Origin: Spirochaetota bacterium
Lineage (GTDB): Bacteria > Spirochaetota > UBA4802 > JAKQUI01
Assembly (NCBI GenBank): GCA_029562645.1
Contig: JAKQUI010000077.1
Coordinates: 248,001 to 312,000 of the forward strand
DNA length: 64,000 bases
Reading direction: 5' to 3'
In this document: one piece after another, positions 17,437-27,004 of the stretch
Layout of the letters: each line of letters starts with the position of its first letter
Numbering within the stretch: position 1 is the stretch's first letter
Notes under the pieces: model-generated
Told to the model about the DNA's origin: nothing
Databases searched by the model: none
What the model saw: only the letters and a program-made list of their open reading frames with translations
Made by a program: the position numbers and the translations under genes

Positions 17437-19894
17437 CGCACTCCGCGCCGTCGCGCTCGCGCTCGCGCTTGCTGCGGCCGCCCCGGTCGCCGCGGGCGAG
17501 GTCCGCAATCCCTTCGAGGCGCCCTTCGCCGGAACCCCGGCCAGCCACGCGAATTCCGAGTTCGCCGCATCGTTCAATCCGGTCTTCGCCGACGTCCTCA
17601 TGGCGCCGTCGCTCTCGTACCGCCTGCAGTATTTCGACGGGCAGTCGGGGACGGACCACCTGTTTCACCTGAATCTTGCCGGGTTTGCGCTCACCTACGG
17701 ACTCTTCAACGCCCTCTTCGACCGGGAGAACGAGCGCGTTGCGTCCGCGCGAGCCGATTACTTCAGCGTGGGCAAGGGGCTCATGTTCATGAATGTCTTC
17801 GGCGTCGGCGCCGCATATGCCTTCAGCAAAAGCTCCGCGGCGGCCTACGACGGGTATGGCGGCCTCTCCTTTTCCGCGCTCTTTCGGCCCTTCGATTTTT
17901 TGTCCTTCGGCGTTATCGCACGCGACGTGAACGCACCGGAGCTCGACGGGCGTCGCGTGGTCTCCTCGCAGGTCTATTCGGTGTCGCTGCGGCCGTGGGG
18001 AGAGTTCGTAACGCTGTCGCTGGATGCGATCCATCGCGGCGCCGAGCGGGTCGACGAGTGCAATGTCGTCTTCGCCGCGGATGTGCGCGCTTGGCGGGAG
18101 GCGACCGTTTTCGCGAGCGTGGACCGCGAGGGATCGTTCTCGTTCGGCGCGCGGATGCCCATCGATCTCACGCGGGAATCCGCGCGGACCGTCGTGCCCG
18201 AGGCGAACCGGCTGCAGGGGCGGCATGGGTTGCGCTTGAGCCAGGCGGGCCTCACGCTCTCCGGGGAGCGGTATGCGTCGCCGGTCACGATCTTCACGCG
18301 CTCGCTCGCCATCACCCTGAACGAGCCGTATCCCGAATCGGCCGAGGAGCGCTTTCTTGAAAAACCGCGGGCCCGATTCTACGACCTGCTCGCGGCGATC
18401 CGCGCCGCGCGAGAGGATCCCACGATCGGCGCCATCACGCTCTCGGTGAACCAGGCGGCCTACGGCGTCGCGCAAATTCAGGAGATCCGCGCCGAGCTTC
18501 TCGCCTTCCGCCAGTCCGGCAAGCGCGTATACGCCGCGCTCTCCGAGATGTCCAACCGACATTACTATCTGGCCACGGCGGCCGACGAGATCGCGTTCGT
18601 CCCGGCCTCGAGCTTTTATCTCACGGGGCTCAAGGCGGAGGTCTATTTCTTCGGGGCGGCGCTGGGGAAGGCGGGCGTGAAATACGAGGGCATATCCCGC
18701 GGGCGCTACAAATCGCTCAACGAGCAGTTCATGCGCGAGCGGATGTCGCCGGCCCACCGGAGCAACCTCGTTTCGATCATCGGCGAACTCAATCGACAGT
18801 TCATGGACGATATCGCCGCGTCCCGGCGCATCACGCGGCGCGATCTCGACCGCTTTGTCGCGCGCGGCGTGGCGACGCCCGAGGAGGCGCGGCAGGCGGG
18901 CCTCATTAATTCAATCGAGTATCCGGCCGCGGCCCTGCGGCGCATGGCGAAGCGCACGGTCCCGTCGGGCGTCAGCGTGTCGCTCGAGAGCTACCTCGCC
19001 GAGGCGCGGCGGATGGAGCGCTGGGGCCCGGTTCCCGCGGTGGCCGTCGTGTACGTCGAGGGCGCCATACGGAAGGGCGAGTCGCGCGGTCGGGGGCTCA
19101 TGACGCCGGATGTCATCGGCGATGAAACCTACCGGAAGGACCTTGCGCGGGCGTTCGGCGATCCGTCCGTGCGGGCGGTGGTCGTGCGCGTCAACTCCGG
19201 CGGCGGCTCGGCGCTCGCCTCGGACCTGATGTGGCGCGCGCTCACGGAGAAAAAGGAGGCCACGAAGAAGCCGGTGGTGATCTCCTTCGGCAACATGGCG
19301 GCCTCGGGCGGGTATTACATCGCCTGCACGGGCGACGCGATCTTCGTGAGCGCGGGGACCCTGACCGGCTCGATCGGCGTGGTGGGCGGCAAGGTCTCGC
19401 TCGCGCGGTTGTACCGGACGCTCGGAATCAACAAGGACGTCGTCAAGATGAGCGAGTACGCCGATCTCCTCAACGAGGCGCGCGATCTCTCGGTCCGCGA
19501 CCGCGCGCAGCTCGACCGGCTCATCGGCCTCATCTACCGCCAGTTCACGGACCGGGTGAGCGCGGGGCGCAGCATCGCGCGCGCCGACATTCCCCGCGTG
19601 GCCGAGGGACGGGTCTTCACCGGCTCCCAGGCCCTGGGCAACAAGCTCGCCGACGAGCTCGGCGGGCTTGCGCGCGCTGTCGACCGCGCGAAGCGGCTCG
19701 CGGGAATCGTCGGACCCTGCATGGTGCGCCATCTGCCGGAGCGGCATTCCTCGTTCAAGGACCTCGTCGCCGGTCCGCGCATCGAGGCCCCCGTCGCCCG
19801 CGAGCTTACGCCGATCGTCGAGAGCCTGCGCGCGCTGGGATGGGGCAGCGAGCCCGTCCTGTACCTCTACCCGTACATTGTGGTGATCGAATAA
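17387..19894 (+). CDS. sppA: SppA-type serine peptidase with barrel-like N-terminal domain
   Basis: An 835-residue protein from the ATG at 17387, which overlaps the upstream gene by 50 bases; the signal peptide (to about residue 38, ending VAAG) supports this start. Residues ~40-300 alternate polar and aromatic residues like an outer-membrane beta-barrel. The rest is a two-domain S49 peptidase of the long SppA type. The predicted Lys of the N-domain is K442 (GRYKSLNE) and the Ser of the C-domain is S640 (NMAASGGYY), a spacing of 198 close to E. coli SppA. SppA cleaves leftover signal peptides in the membrane; the barrel-like extension suggests a different location or substrate. Confidence 0.85.
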   Translation: MNALRTTSPSSASRFSNALRAVALALALAAAAPVAAGEVRNPFEAPFAGTPASHANSEFAASFNPVFADVLMAPSLSYRLQYFDGQSGTDHLFHLNLAGFALTYGLFNALFDRENERVASARADYFSVGKGLMFMNVFGVGAAYAFSKSSAAAYDGYGGLSFSALFRPFDFLSFGVIARDVNAPELDGRRVVSSQVYSVSLRPWGEFVTLSLDAIHRGAERVDECNVVFAADVRAWREATVFASVDREGSFSFGARMPIDLTRESARTVVPEANRLQGRHGLRLSQAGLTLSGERYASPVTIFTRSLAITLNEPYPESAEERFLEKPRARFYDLLAAIRAAREDPTIGAITLSVNQAAYGVAQIQEIRAELLAFRQSGKRVYAALSEMSNRHYYLATAADEIAFVPASSFYLTGLKAEVYFFGAALGKAGVKYEGISRGRYKSLNEQFMRERMSPAHRSNLVSIIGELNRQFMDDIAASRRITRRDLDRFVARGVATPEEARQAGLINSIEYPAAALRRMAKRTVPSGVSVSLESYLAEARRMERWGPVPAVAVVYVEGAIRKGESRGRGLMTPDVIGDETYRKDLARAFGDPSVRAVVVRVNSGGGSALASDLMWRALTEKKEATKKPVVISFGNMAASGGYYIACTGDAIFVSAGTLTGSIGVVGGKVSLARLYRTLGINKDVVKMSEYADLLNEARDLSVRDRAQLDRLIGLIYRQFTDRVSAGRSIARADIPRVAEGRVFTGSQALGNKLADELGGLARAVDRAKRLAGIVGPCMVRHLPERHSSFKDLVAGPRIEAPVARELTPIVESLRALGWGSEPVLYLYPYIVVIE

Positions 19895-19915
19895 CGCTTG
19901 GCGCCCCGCCGTGCG

Positions 19916-20740
19916 CTACCGGTTACGAGGCCGCCGTTCCTGCAGTCGGCGTCGAATGTCCTGGTGCGATTCAATGATTCGCCGGTTCTGCGACGCGTCC
20001 GTGCGGCGAAGCTCGAGAACCATGCTCCTCGATGCGTCGAATTTCTTCTTCTGGTCGTCCGACGATCCGTCGAGGCGCTCCCGGACGGAGCGGTACAGGC
20101 GCGGATTGTTCTTTTCCAGTTGTGAAAGCTCATCGTCGGTGGCCGTCATGAAAAGGTAGATCAGCGGGCGTCGATGAAAGAGAAACGCAAGGTGCTTTCT
20201 AAGCTGCTGTCGCCTGAAGTCGAGGCGCGCCGCTTCCTTGTCGAACTGTTCGATCTGCACGGCGGGTTTCCCGGATGCGCCCCGTTCGGTGACGGTCGCC
20301 CCCAGTATCTCGCCCGTGGTCGCGTCCACGATTCGGATCTGCAGCGAGCCCGCGGCCGCCTGCCCGAAGAGGAGCGCGTCGGCGCCAAGGAGTTTGCCTG
20401 CTTTCGGGGCGGTTTGGTCGTCGACGGCTCCGGTCATCCCCTTTTCCTGCTCCTCGAGGATCGCAGCCACCTTGCTCGGATCGACGATCTTGATCCGCCC
20501 GCATTGCAATACCAGTGAAATGAGTCGTGTCGCGGTTTTTTTCGTGGCCTCGGTTTCCTTGTCGGTCGCGTCCGTAAAGGGATAGATCGCCAGGCGCGAA
20601 CGGTTCTTTGTGCCGCAGATCTCGCAGATCCGGCTCGCGGCCTCGCGCTCGATCGAGGCGTCGCTGGCGCATGCCGGGACCGACGAATATATCAGCGTGA
20701 TTACGGAAATACCGATGGTGATGATGATCGTGAACGGTTT
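19916..20740 (-). CDS. Secreted CsgG/FlgO-like protein
   Basis: A 274-residue protein. GTG 20740 is preferred over ATG 20755 because GGAGG lies 5 bases before the GTG, and the signal peptide (KPFTIIITIG, ending PACAS) then starts correctly. The mature part begins with a cysteine pair (CEICG). A region like the CsgG/FlgO fold follows: RLAIYPFTDAT, a helix, KIVDPSKVAAILEEQ and GKLLGADALLFGQ. A charged, mostly helical tail forms the last ~100 residues. Relatives are periplasmic proteins tied to outer-membrane assembly; the function here is unknown. It converges with sppA and follows the histidine kinase gene on the same strand after 78 bases. Confidence 0.7.
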   Translation of the reverse strand, partial: KPFTIIITIGISVITLIYSSVPACASDASIEREAASRICEICGTKNRSRLAIYPFTDATDKETEATKKTATRLISLVLQCGRIKIVDPSKVAAILEEQEKGMTGAVDDQTAPKAGKLLGADALLFGQAAAGSLQIRIVDATTGEILGATVTERGASGKPAVQIEQFDKEAARLDFRRQQLRKHLAFLFHRRPLIYLFMTATDDELSQLEKNNPRLYRSVRERLDGSSDDQKKKFDASRSMVLELRRTDASQNRRIIESHQDIRRRLQERRPRNR

Positions 20741-20818
20741 CACTGCCGCCTCCATGCGGGAAGATGTGGTGCGATATGTGCCGATCGCGCTAGTGCGTAC
20801 GCGATGGTGCGACGCTCG

Positions 20819-23692
20819 TTATATCGTTGAGACGACCGGCAGCGTAAAGCAGAAGGTCGCGCCCCGGTTTCGTTTCCCCTCGCCCCAGACGCGCCCGCCG
20901 TGCTGGAGGACGATCCGCTGGACGATGGACAGGCCCACGCCGGTCCCCTCGAATTCCTCCTGACCGTGCAGGCGCTGGAACACCGAGAAAAGCTTGTCCA
21001 CCTGCTTCATGTCGAAGCCCACGCCGTTGTCGCGCACGCGGTAGACGTTCTCCCCGTTCTCGGTCCAGCCGTCGATTTCGATCAGGGGCTCCTTGGCGGG
21101 GCGGGTGTACTTGATGGAATTCGAGAGGAGGTTCACGAACACCTGGCGTATCATCAGGAGGTCGCCGCGCGACATGGGGAGCGCTTTCACGACGATGCGC
21201 GTGTTCGCGTTGCGCGATGTCCGTTCCAGCTCGCCGATCACCGAGCGCGCGAGCTCGGTCATGTCGATGTCCGTGAGCTCCAGCTGCTTGTATCCCATCC
21301 GGGAGAGCGTGAGCAGCTCCTCCATCATCTTTTCGAGGCGCAACGAGTCGGTGGTGATGATGTTCAGGAACTTCTGCGCCTCCTCGTCGAGATTTTGCCG
21401 GTAGCGTTTGAGCAGGAGTTTCGAATACCCGCCGATCGTCAAAAGCGGCGCGCGCAGGTCGTGCGATACGGTGTAGCTGAAGGCCTCGAGCTCCTTGTTG
21501 GCCGTCTCGATCTGGATGATGTTGCGCGTGAGGCTCTCATTGAGGCTCTTGATGCGCTCCTCGACGCGCCACCGCTGCACCGCGAGGGCGTAAAATTCGG
21601 CCAGCCGCGTGATCGCGTCCACGTCGTCGTCGCCGTATGGTCGCGCGGCATTGGCCAGCGAGATCTGGCCAACCAGCCGCTCGCCGAGCATCACCGGCAC
21701 GGACAGGAAGCGCGAGATGGGGATATGGCCGTCGGGGAGCCCCGTGCTCGCCGGATGCCCGATGGGATCGTTCGACACGAAGGGCCGCCGCGCGTTCAGC
21801 GGCACGCCCCAGAGGCCCGGATAGGTGCCGTCGGGGCGCGGGTGGAAAACCACCTGCTCGCCCTCGAACGACATGCCGCACTGGTCCCCCAGCATGTCGG
21901 TGAGCGTGTGGCCGATGTTCTCGCCGCTCTCGGGGTCGATCTTGGAGACGAAGCCGTGCGCGCTTTCGGTGAGCGCGAGCGCCTGTTTTAGGATGACGCT
22001 GGTGATGTCGCGGATGGACGATTCCGGCGAGACCAGGATCGCGTAGGTTGCCGCGAGCGCCGTGTTCACCTCGAGCTCGCGCCGCTGAGCGGCCTCGGCC
22101 CTGCGCCGCTCGGTGATGTCGCGCACGAAGACCGCCACCAGCTCCGCGCCCTCCATCTTTACCACGCGCGTGTTCACCTCGCAGGGGAACACCTCGCCGT
22201 TTTTGCGCACATTGTGCGCCTCGATCGAGAAGCGCCGGGCCTTGATCTCCGCCGCGATGACCCGCGGGATCTCGTCGCGTATCTCAAGGGGCACCAGATC
22301 GAGCACGGTGAGATCCAGGAATTCGTCCTTGGTGTATCCATAGATCTTCGTGGCGGCGGTGTTGCAGTCGAGGATGGCGCCCTCGAGCGTTTCCAGGAAG
22401 ATGGCGTCGGTGGAGGCCTCGAGGAAGGTGCGATGCCGCAGGTCGCTTCGGCGCAGTTCCTCCTCGATCTTCTTTCGCTCCTCCACCTCGCTGGCCAGCC
22501 GCGCATTGGTGGTCATGAGTTCGCGGGTGCGCTCGCGGACGAGGTCCTCGAGGTGCTCGCGGTACTGCTGAAGCTCCCGTTGCGCCTTACGCCGCTCGGT
22601 GATGTCGCGCGAGACGCCCAGGAAGTAGGCGAAGTTCCGGTCTTCGTCGTACACCACCGAGACGATCATCTCGACGGGGATCCGCGCGCCGTTCTTGTGG
22701 AGCACCTCCATCTCCACGGTCATGGGCTTGATGTCCGCCCCCCGCTTGATGTCGGGCATGAGCGCGGCGAGCCGCTTGCGCATGCCGGGAAGGTGCTCCG
22801 GAGCGATGATCTTGTCGAGCGATTCGCTCATCGCCTCCTCGACGGAGATGCCGCGCAGCTGCCTGATGGAGGGGCTCACGTAGAGACGCTTGAGGTTCTC
22901 GTCCATCGTCCAGATCACGTCGCCGATGTTTTCGGCCAGCAGCCGGTAGCGCCGCTCGCTCTCCTGGAGGGCCCGCTCGGCGGCCTTGCGCTCCGTGATG
23001 TCCTGGATGAAGCCGTTCACCTGCAGGACGTTCCCCGCGTCGTCGCGCTTCACGGCGCTGTTGTTCGATATCCAGCGCTCCGTGCCGTCCTTGTGGATGA
23101 TCCGGTGCTCGATTGCGGGCAACGGCTCGGCGAGGATGCGCGCGGTGAAATCCAGCACGCGCGCGCGGTCGTCCGGATGGATCATCGTGTACCAGAGATC
23201 GGGATCGGCGTAGTATTCCTCCGGCGCGTACCCGGTGATGGCCAGGCACTTGGGGCTGTGATAGGTGGTCACCGCGACGCCGTCGATGTAGCTCACGCTG
23301 TAGATGTACTCGTTGATGTTCTGGATGAGCGTCTTGTAGCGGTCCTGGCTCTTGCGCAGCGTCTCTTCGGTCTGCAGGCGCTTCTCGACCACCGTGATGT
23401 TCTGGAACACCAGGCGCTGGATCTTGATCATCACGACAAAGGAGACGACCGTCACCAGGAGCGTCAACGACACCACGCTCAGGATGTGCGATTGCACGAG
23501 CGTGAGGTGGGGCAGGAGCGCGGTTTTGCCGATCTCGAAGGCCGACATGAAGACGAGGGTTCCCAGCATGATGACGGCCACCGGCAGGATGATCGCCCTG
23601 CGGTCGATAAAGCGCATCATGAGCCGGTTGATGCCGCGAACGCCCAGGGGCGGCGTGATGCGCTTTAATCTCAATCGGATGTATTTTTTCAT
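20819..23692 (-). CDS. Membrane multi-PAS sensor histidine kinase
   Basis: A 957-residue kinase from the ATG at 23692; the frame extends to a TTG at 23761. Two membrane segments lie near residues 30-90. Three PAS domains follow (starting near RYKTLIQNI, RRYRLLAENI and RHRTFLEAST), then a GAF-like domain. The HisKA phospho-acceptor is in FSYTVSHDLRAPL, and the ATPase has N (VNLLSNSIKYT), G1 (DNGVGFD) and G2 (GTGVGLSI) boxes. It should autophosphorylate and pass phosphate to a response regulator, but no receiver domain is fused or adjacent. PAS and GAF ligands cannot be read from sequence. Confidence 0.88.
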   Translation of the reverse strand: MKKYIRLRLKRITPPLGVRGINRLMMRFIDRRAIILPVAVIMLGTLVFMSAFEIGKTALLPHLTLVQSHILSVVSLTLLVTVVSFVVMIKIQRLVFQNITVVEKRLQTEETLRKSQDRYKTLIQNINEYIYSVSYIDGVAVTTYHSPKCLAITGYAPEEYYADPDLWYTMIHPDDRARVLDFTARILAEPLPAIEHRIIHKDGTERWISNNSAVKRDDAGNVLQVNGFIQDITERKAAERALQESERRYRLLAENIGDVIWTMDENLKRLYVSPSIRQLRGISVEEAMSESLDKIIAPEHLPGMRKRLAALMPDIKRGADIKPMTVEMEVLHKNGARIPVEMIVSVVYDEDRNFAYFLGVSRDITERRKAQRELQQYREHLEDLVRERTRELMTTNARLASEVEERKKIEEELRRSDLRHRTFLEASTDAIFLETLEGAILDCNTAATKIYGYTKDEFLDLTVLDLVPLEIRDEIPRVIAAEIKARRFSIEAHNVRKNGEVFPCEVNTRVVKMEGAELVAVFVRDITERRRAEAAQRRELEVNTALAATYAILVSPESSIRDITSVILKQALALTESAHGFVSKIDPESGENIGHTLTDMLGDQCGMSFEGEQVVFHPRPDGTYPGLWGVPLNARRPFVSNDPIGHPASTGLPDGHIPISRFLSVPVMLGERLVGQISLANAARPYGDDDVDAITRLAEFYALAVQRWRVEERIKSLNESLTRNIIQIETANKELEAFSYTVSHDLRAPLLTIGGYSKLLLKRYRQNLDEEAQKFLNIITTDSLRLEKMMEELLTLSRMGYKQLELTDIDMTELARSVIGELERTSRNANTRIVVKALPMSRGDLLMIRQVFVNLLSNSIKYTRPAKEPLIEIDGWTENGENVYRVRDNGVGFDMKQVDKLFSVFQRLHGQEEFEGTGVGLSIVQRIVLQHGGRVWGEGKRNRGATFCFTLPVVSTI

Positions 23693-23843
23693 GATGCGTT
23701 CATGCTGTCCGAGAATCCATTGCCCGCACACGGATGTATCGGACCGAGATAAAAAAATCAAGCAAAACTTGACCCGATGGCCATATTCGGGAAAAAGAAT
23801 TGCCCAAATGCGGCGAGTGTGCGTTTATGCGCTCGGGTCCCCC

Positions 23844-25352
23844 ATGCGACATCTGATAATTGCCATCGCCGCCGTGCTGCTGCTGTGTCCGGCCTCCGCC
23901 ATCGCGTCGCGCCCCATCATCGGGGTCGCCGGTGTCGAGGGGGGCGGCGCCATGGGGTCGCAGCTCGCGGGCCTCATGACGGGCCACCTCAACCGCATCG
24001 TGGGCGTCTCGGGGGTGTTCGACCAGGTGAACCCCGCGCTGTTGCGGGATCAGCTCGCCCGCTTCGACTGTCTCGAGGCAAGCTGTATGATCCGCTTCGC
24101 GCGCACCGCAAAGATCAGCGTGATCGCCCTCGGCGCCGTGGACGACAACGGCGGCTCGGTGACCGTCGAGCTCGCCGCCTACGGCATCGACGCGCCCTAT
24201 TTCGGAAAGGTGATCTATCGCTACCGCGCGATGATCCCCACGACGGGGCGCCGCCCGACGGGGCAGCAGCTGAGCTATTTCACCGAGGAGCACGCGGGGA
24301 TCTTCGTGGCGGAGCTCGTGCGCCGCTACCGGCTCCCGGCGGCCGTTATGCGCGACGGATCCCGCGCCGCGGTGCGCTTCCCGGAGCGCGTGGACGGCTC
24401 CTACGATTTATACCGCTTCGACGAGGTTCCCGCCACGGACGGCGGCGCGCGCCCCTTCCGGAAGGTCGGGACCGTCACCGTCGAGAACAGCGCGATCGTC
24501 CGCGCCCGCCCGGAGGGCACCGATCCGGCCGACGGCGACTTCATCCTGGCGACCCATGCCGAGAAGGCGCGCTTCCTGAGCGAGTTCAACGACGGGCGCA
24601 AGCGCGAGCTGGTGCTGGAGAAGACCGGCGTCGCGGACACGCTGTGGACGGCGCTCTTTACGGTCCCGGCGAGCGCCACCATGCCGCTCGCGGCGCCCAT
24701 CCTGGGCTACTACCGCCACGGCGATTTCGAGGGGCTCGCGCTCTGGGCGCTCAACGTCGCCCCGTACCTCTACGTCGAGGTCGACGGGCTCATGAACCCG
24801 CCGGAGAAGTACCGCGCGGACCGGCGGGACGTATCGAACCGCACCCTCACGCATCACTACTTCGGTTGGTATTTCATGCTGGTGGGCGGCATGTCGCTGT
24901 TCGTGGACGCCTTCTCGCACCACTATCTCGACGAGGCGTCGAAGTTCCGGGGGCCGCAGCCGCTCATGGGCAACGGCGGCACCGCGGCCTATCTCGCGCT
25001 CATCTGCGGCGGGGGCGGGCATTTTTACCGCGGCCATCGCGCCTGGGGGTACTTCTATTTTCACCTGGACAATATCATGCTGTATATGGCCATTCGCGAG
25101 CTCGTAGGGGAGGAGCGCTACAATCCCGAGACCCAGTCCTACGAGCGCGGCGCAGTGAACACCGGGACGGGGTACGCCCTCCTGGGGGCCTTCGGCGTCA
25201 TCAAGATAATCGAGCTGGTGCACGCGCTCCTCATCAAGGACAACCTGCGCAGCGGCACGGTCGTCGAGGAGGAGTTCGCGATCGAGCCGTTGTTTATGAT
25301 CGATCGGGAGCGGCGGATGCAGGCGGGGGTGATGTGCACGTTCCGCTACTGA
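23844..25352 (+). CDS. Envelope protein, tandem paralog A (CsgG/TolB-like N-terminus, membrane C-terminus)
   Basis: A 502-residue protein. ATG 23844 gives a clean signal peptide (RHLIIAIAAVLLLC, ending AIAS); ATG 23808 is an alternative. The first ~170 mature residues look like the TolB-N/CsgG type, including the paired-cysteine segment FDCLEASCMIRFARTAKIS and the following GAVDDNGGSVTVEL. The C-terminal ~200 residues have several membrane segments with a glycine-rich turn (CGGGGHFYRGHRAWG) and the block GYALLGAFGVIKIIELV. The next gene shares this C-terminal plan, so they are diverged duplicates. The turn recalls DUF5683-type sequences. The role is unknown. Confidence 0.7.
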   Translation: MRHLIIAIAAVLLLCPASAIASRPIIGVAGVEGGGAMGSQLAGLMTGHLNRIVGVSGVFDQVNPALLRDQLARFDCLEASCMIRFARTAKISVIALGAVDDNGGSVTVELAAYGIDAPYFGKVIYRYRAMIPTTGRRPTGQQLSYFTEEHAGIFVAELVRRYRLPAAVMRDGSRAAVRFPERVDGSYDLYRFDEVPATDGGARPFRKVGTVTVENSAIVRARPEGTDPADGDFILATHAEKARFLSEFNDGRKRELVLEKTGVADTLWTALFTVPASATMPLAAPILGYYRHGDFEGLALWALNVAPYLYVEVDGLMNPPEKYRADRRDVSNRTLTHHYFGWYFMLVGGMSLFVDAFSHHYLDEASKFRGPQPLMGNGGTAAYLALICGGGGHFYRGHRAWGYFYFHLDNIMLYMAIRELVGEERYNPETQSYERGAVNTGTGYALLGAFGVIKIIELVHALLIKDNLRSGTVVEEEFAIEPLFMIDRERRMQAGVMCTFRY

Positions 25353-26920
25353 TCGCGTCTCCGGAGCGGCGGGCTGGCGGGCCGTCTCCCGTCCGCTTCC
25401 ACCTTCGTCGCGTCGCGCTCGCGGCGCTTCTTGCGCTTGCGCACTGCGCCGTCGCCGCGGCCGATGTCCCTCCGGAGGAGGAGCGGCCGATCGGCGGATC
25501 GGTCGCCATCTTCGCGCGCACGGCGCAGGACGCCACCATGATGGCGCTAGGGAACCAGTCGGCCCTGCACCTGAAGCGCGTCTGCAACCGGCTGGGGCGC
25601 TTTTTCCCGGTGGAGAACAACCGGCTTCGCGCCGCCGACCGCGCGCTCACGAAACGCCCCGCCGACGAAGACGAATACTATCGCGCTCTCGCCGCCGTCC
25701 TGAAGGTGGACCTCTATATCGTGCTGTCGCACTATCACGTCGGCCCGGACATCGTCGGCGAGATGCGCATCGAGCCGGTATCGCCCAACGCCGCGGCCCA
25801 GCGTCGGCGCGTGCGCGTGCGCAGCCGCATCCTCAAAAACGTGCCGCTCAAGCTGGGGCGCGAGCTCGCCTATTTGCATGAGGGCGTGCCCGTGCGCGGG
25901 CGGATCGTCCGCCGGCTGGGCGGCGACCGCTACGCCGTGACGATCGGGCAATGGCACGGCGTCGAGAAGGGGCGGCGCTATCCCTCGAGCGTCGGCGAGA
26001 TCACCCTCGAGGAGACCGGCCGGTACGAGTCCGTCGCGCGCATCGCGGGGGACGCCGCGCGCCCCGGCGACCCCGTGGTCATTGATCGGCCGCCGGACAT
26101 CCGGCGCATCACCGGCGAGCTCGAGGAGACGATTGCGCGCAACGCGGAAAACCGCTATGGCCTGCGCGAGACGCAGCTGCACGGCGAGGACGATCGCAAG
26201 CGCCTCGTGGAGGGGCTCTGCGTCATCAACCTGGGCGGGAACGTGTGCCTGCCCGGGTACGGCGCCTATCTCTCGACCGGCTATATGGGGTTCGCCGAGC
26301 CGGTGCCGGATATTCCCGGCATCGCGCTCTCCGCGACGGTGTTCGCGGCCCAACTCACGCTGCCCGAGTTCCTGACCGGCTGGCGCGTCAACTTCTTCCC
26401 CTGGGAGAAGGACGAGAACAAGACCCCCCCGGTCCACAGCCTGCAGATCTATCTCTGGTCCGCGATTCCGCTCACCTTCTCGGCGGCGTACCTCGACCAA
26501 CTGGCGGTCCAGTACAAGAAGTTCGATCGCCTGCCGCCGTTCTTCATGAACCACGACGAGGCGGCGGCGCTCTTCTCGCTGTTCATTCCAGGCGGGGGGC
26601 TCTTCTACAAGGGATATCGACTGGGCGGATGGTCGTATTTTCTGTCGGAGATGGCGCTGGTGGGCTATGCGGTCTACTGGATGAACGACGATACGGGCGA
26701 CCGGTCGGCGCGGACGAACGGCGCCTACGCCCTCGCCGCCTTCGGGGTGATCAAGGCGATCGAGCTCGTCAACGCCTACTTCATCAGCCCGTCGTATACG
26801 GTGTATTCGGTCGAGATGGAGCGCGAGTACCGCAATGCCGAGCTCTACTTCGATCTGCGCCCCGAACCGGAAGGACGCAAGGGCGTCACGTACCGTCTCG
26901 GGGCCCTGTATCGGATGTGA
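25334..26920 (+). CDS. Envelope protein, tandem paralog B
   Basis: A 528-residue protein. The start is GTG 25334, inside the end of paralog A, with GGCGGGGG just upstream; the overlap is 19 bases in another frame. A basic stretch and hydrophobic core form a signal peptide ending near CAVAA. The N-terminal half contains a weak CsgG-like strand pattern (VLKVDLYIVLSHY) and a possible SH3-like stretch (VRGRIVRRLGG). The C-terminus has membrane segments with PGGGLFYKGYRLGGW and GAYALAAFGVIKAIELV, aligning with paralog A. Coupled translation suggests the two act together in the envelope; the function is unknown. Confidence 0.7.
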   Translation: MHVPLLIASPERRAGGPSPVRFHLRRVALAALLALAHCAVAAADVPPEEERPIGGSVAIFARTAQDATMMALGNQSALHLKRVCNRLGRFFPVENNRLRAADRALTKRPADEDEYYRALAAVLKVDLYIVLSHYHVGPDIVGEMRIEPVSPNAAAQRRRVRVRSRILKNVPLKLGRELAYLHEGVPVRGRIVRRLGGDRYAVTIGQWHGVEKGRRYPSSVGEITLEETGRYESVARIAGDAARPGDPVVIDRPPDIRRITGELEETIARNAENRYGLRETQLHGEDDRKRLVEGLCVINLGGNVCLPGYGAYLSTGYMGFAEPVPDIPGIALSATVFAAQLTLPEFLTGWRVNFFPWEKDENKTPPVHSLQIYLWSAIPLTFSAAYLDQLAVQYKKFDRLPPFFMNHDEAAALFSLFIPGGGLFYKGYRLGGWSYFLSEMALVGYAVYWMNDDTGDRSARTNGAYALAAFGVIKAIELVNAYFISPSYTVYSVEMEREYRNAELYFDLRPEPEGRKGVTYRLGALYRM

Positions 26921-27004
26921 CGGGCTCCGGAGCTATCGTATCGCATAACGTGATCGGTGCGATCAGGCGCGTTCCGTATTGCGGGCCGCATTATTGATCG
27001 CTAG

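Noticed and set aside
23777-25333. Upstream part of the open frame that leads into paralog B
   Set aside because: It runs out of frame through paralog A as arginine- and glycine-rich nonsense; the signal peptide places the start at 25334.
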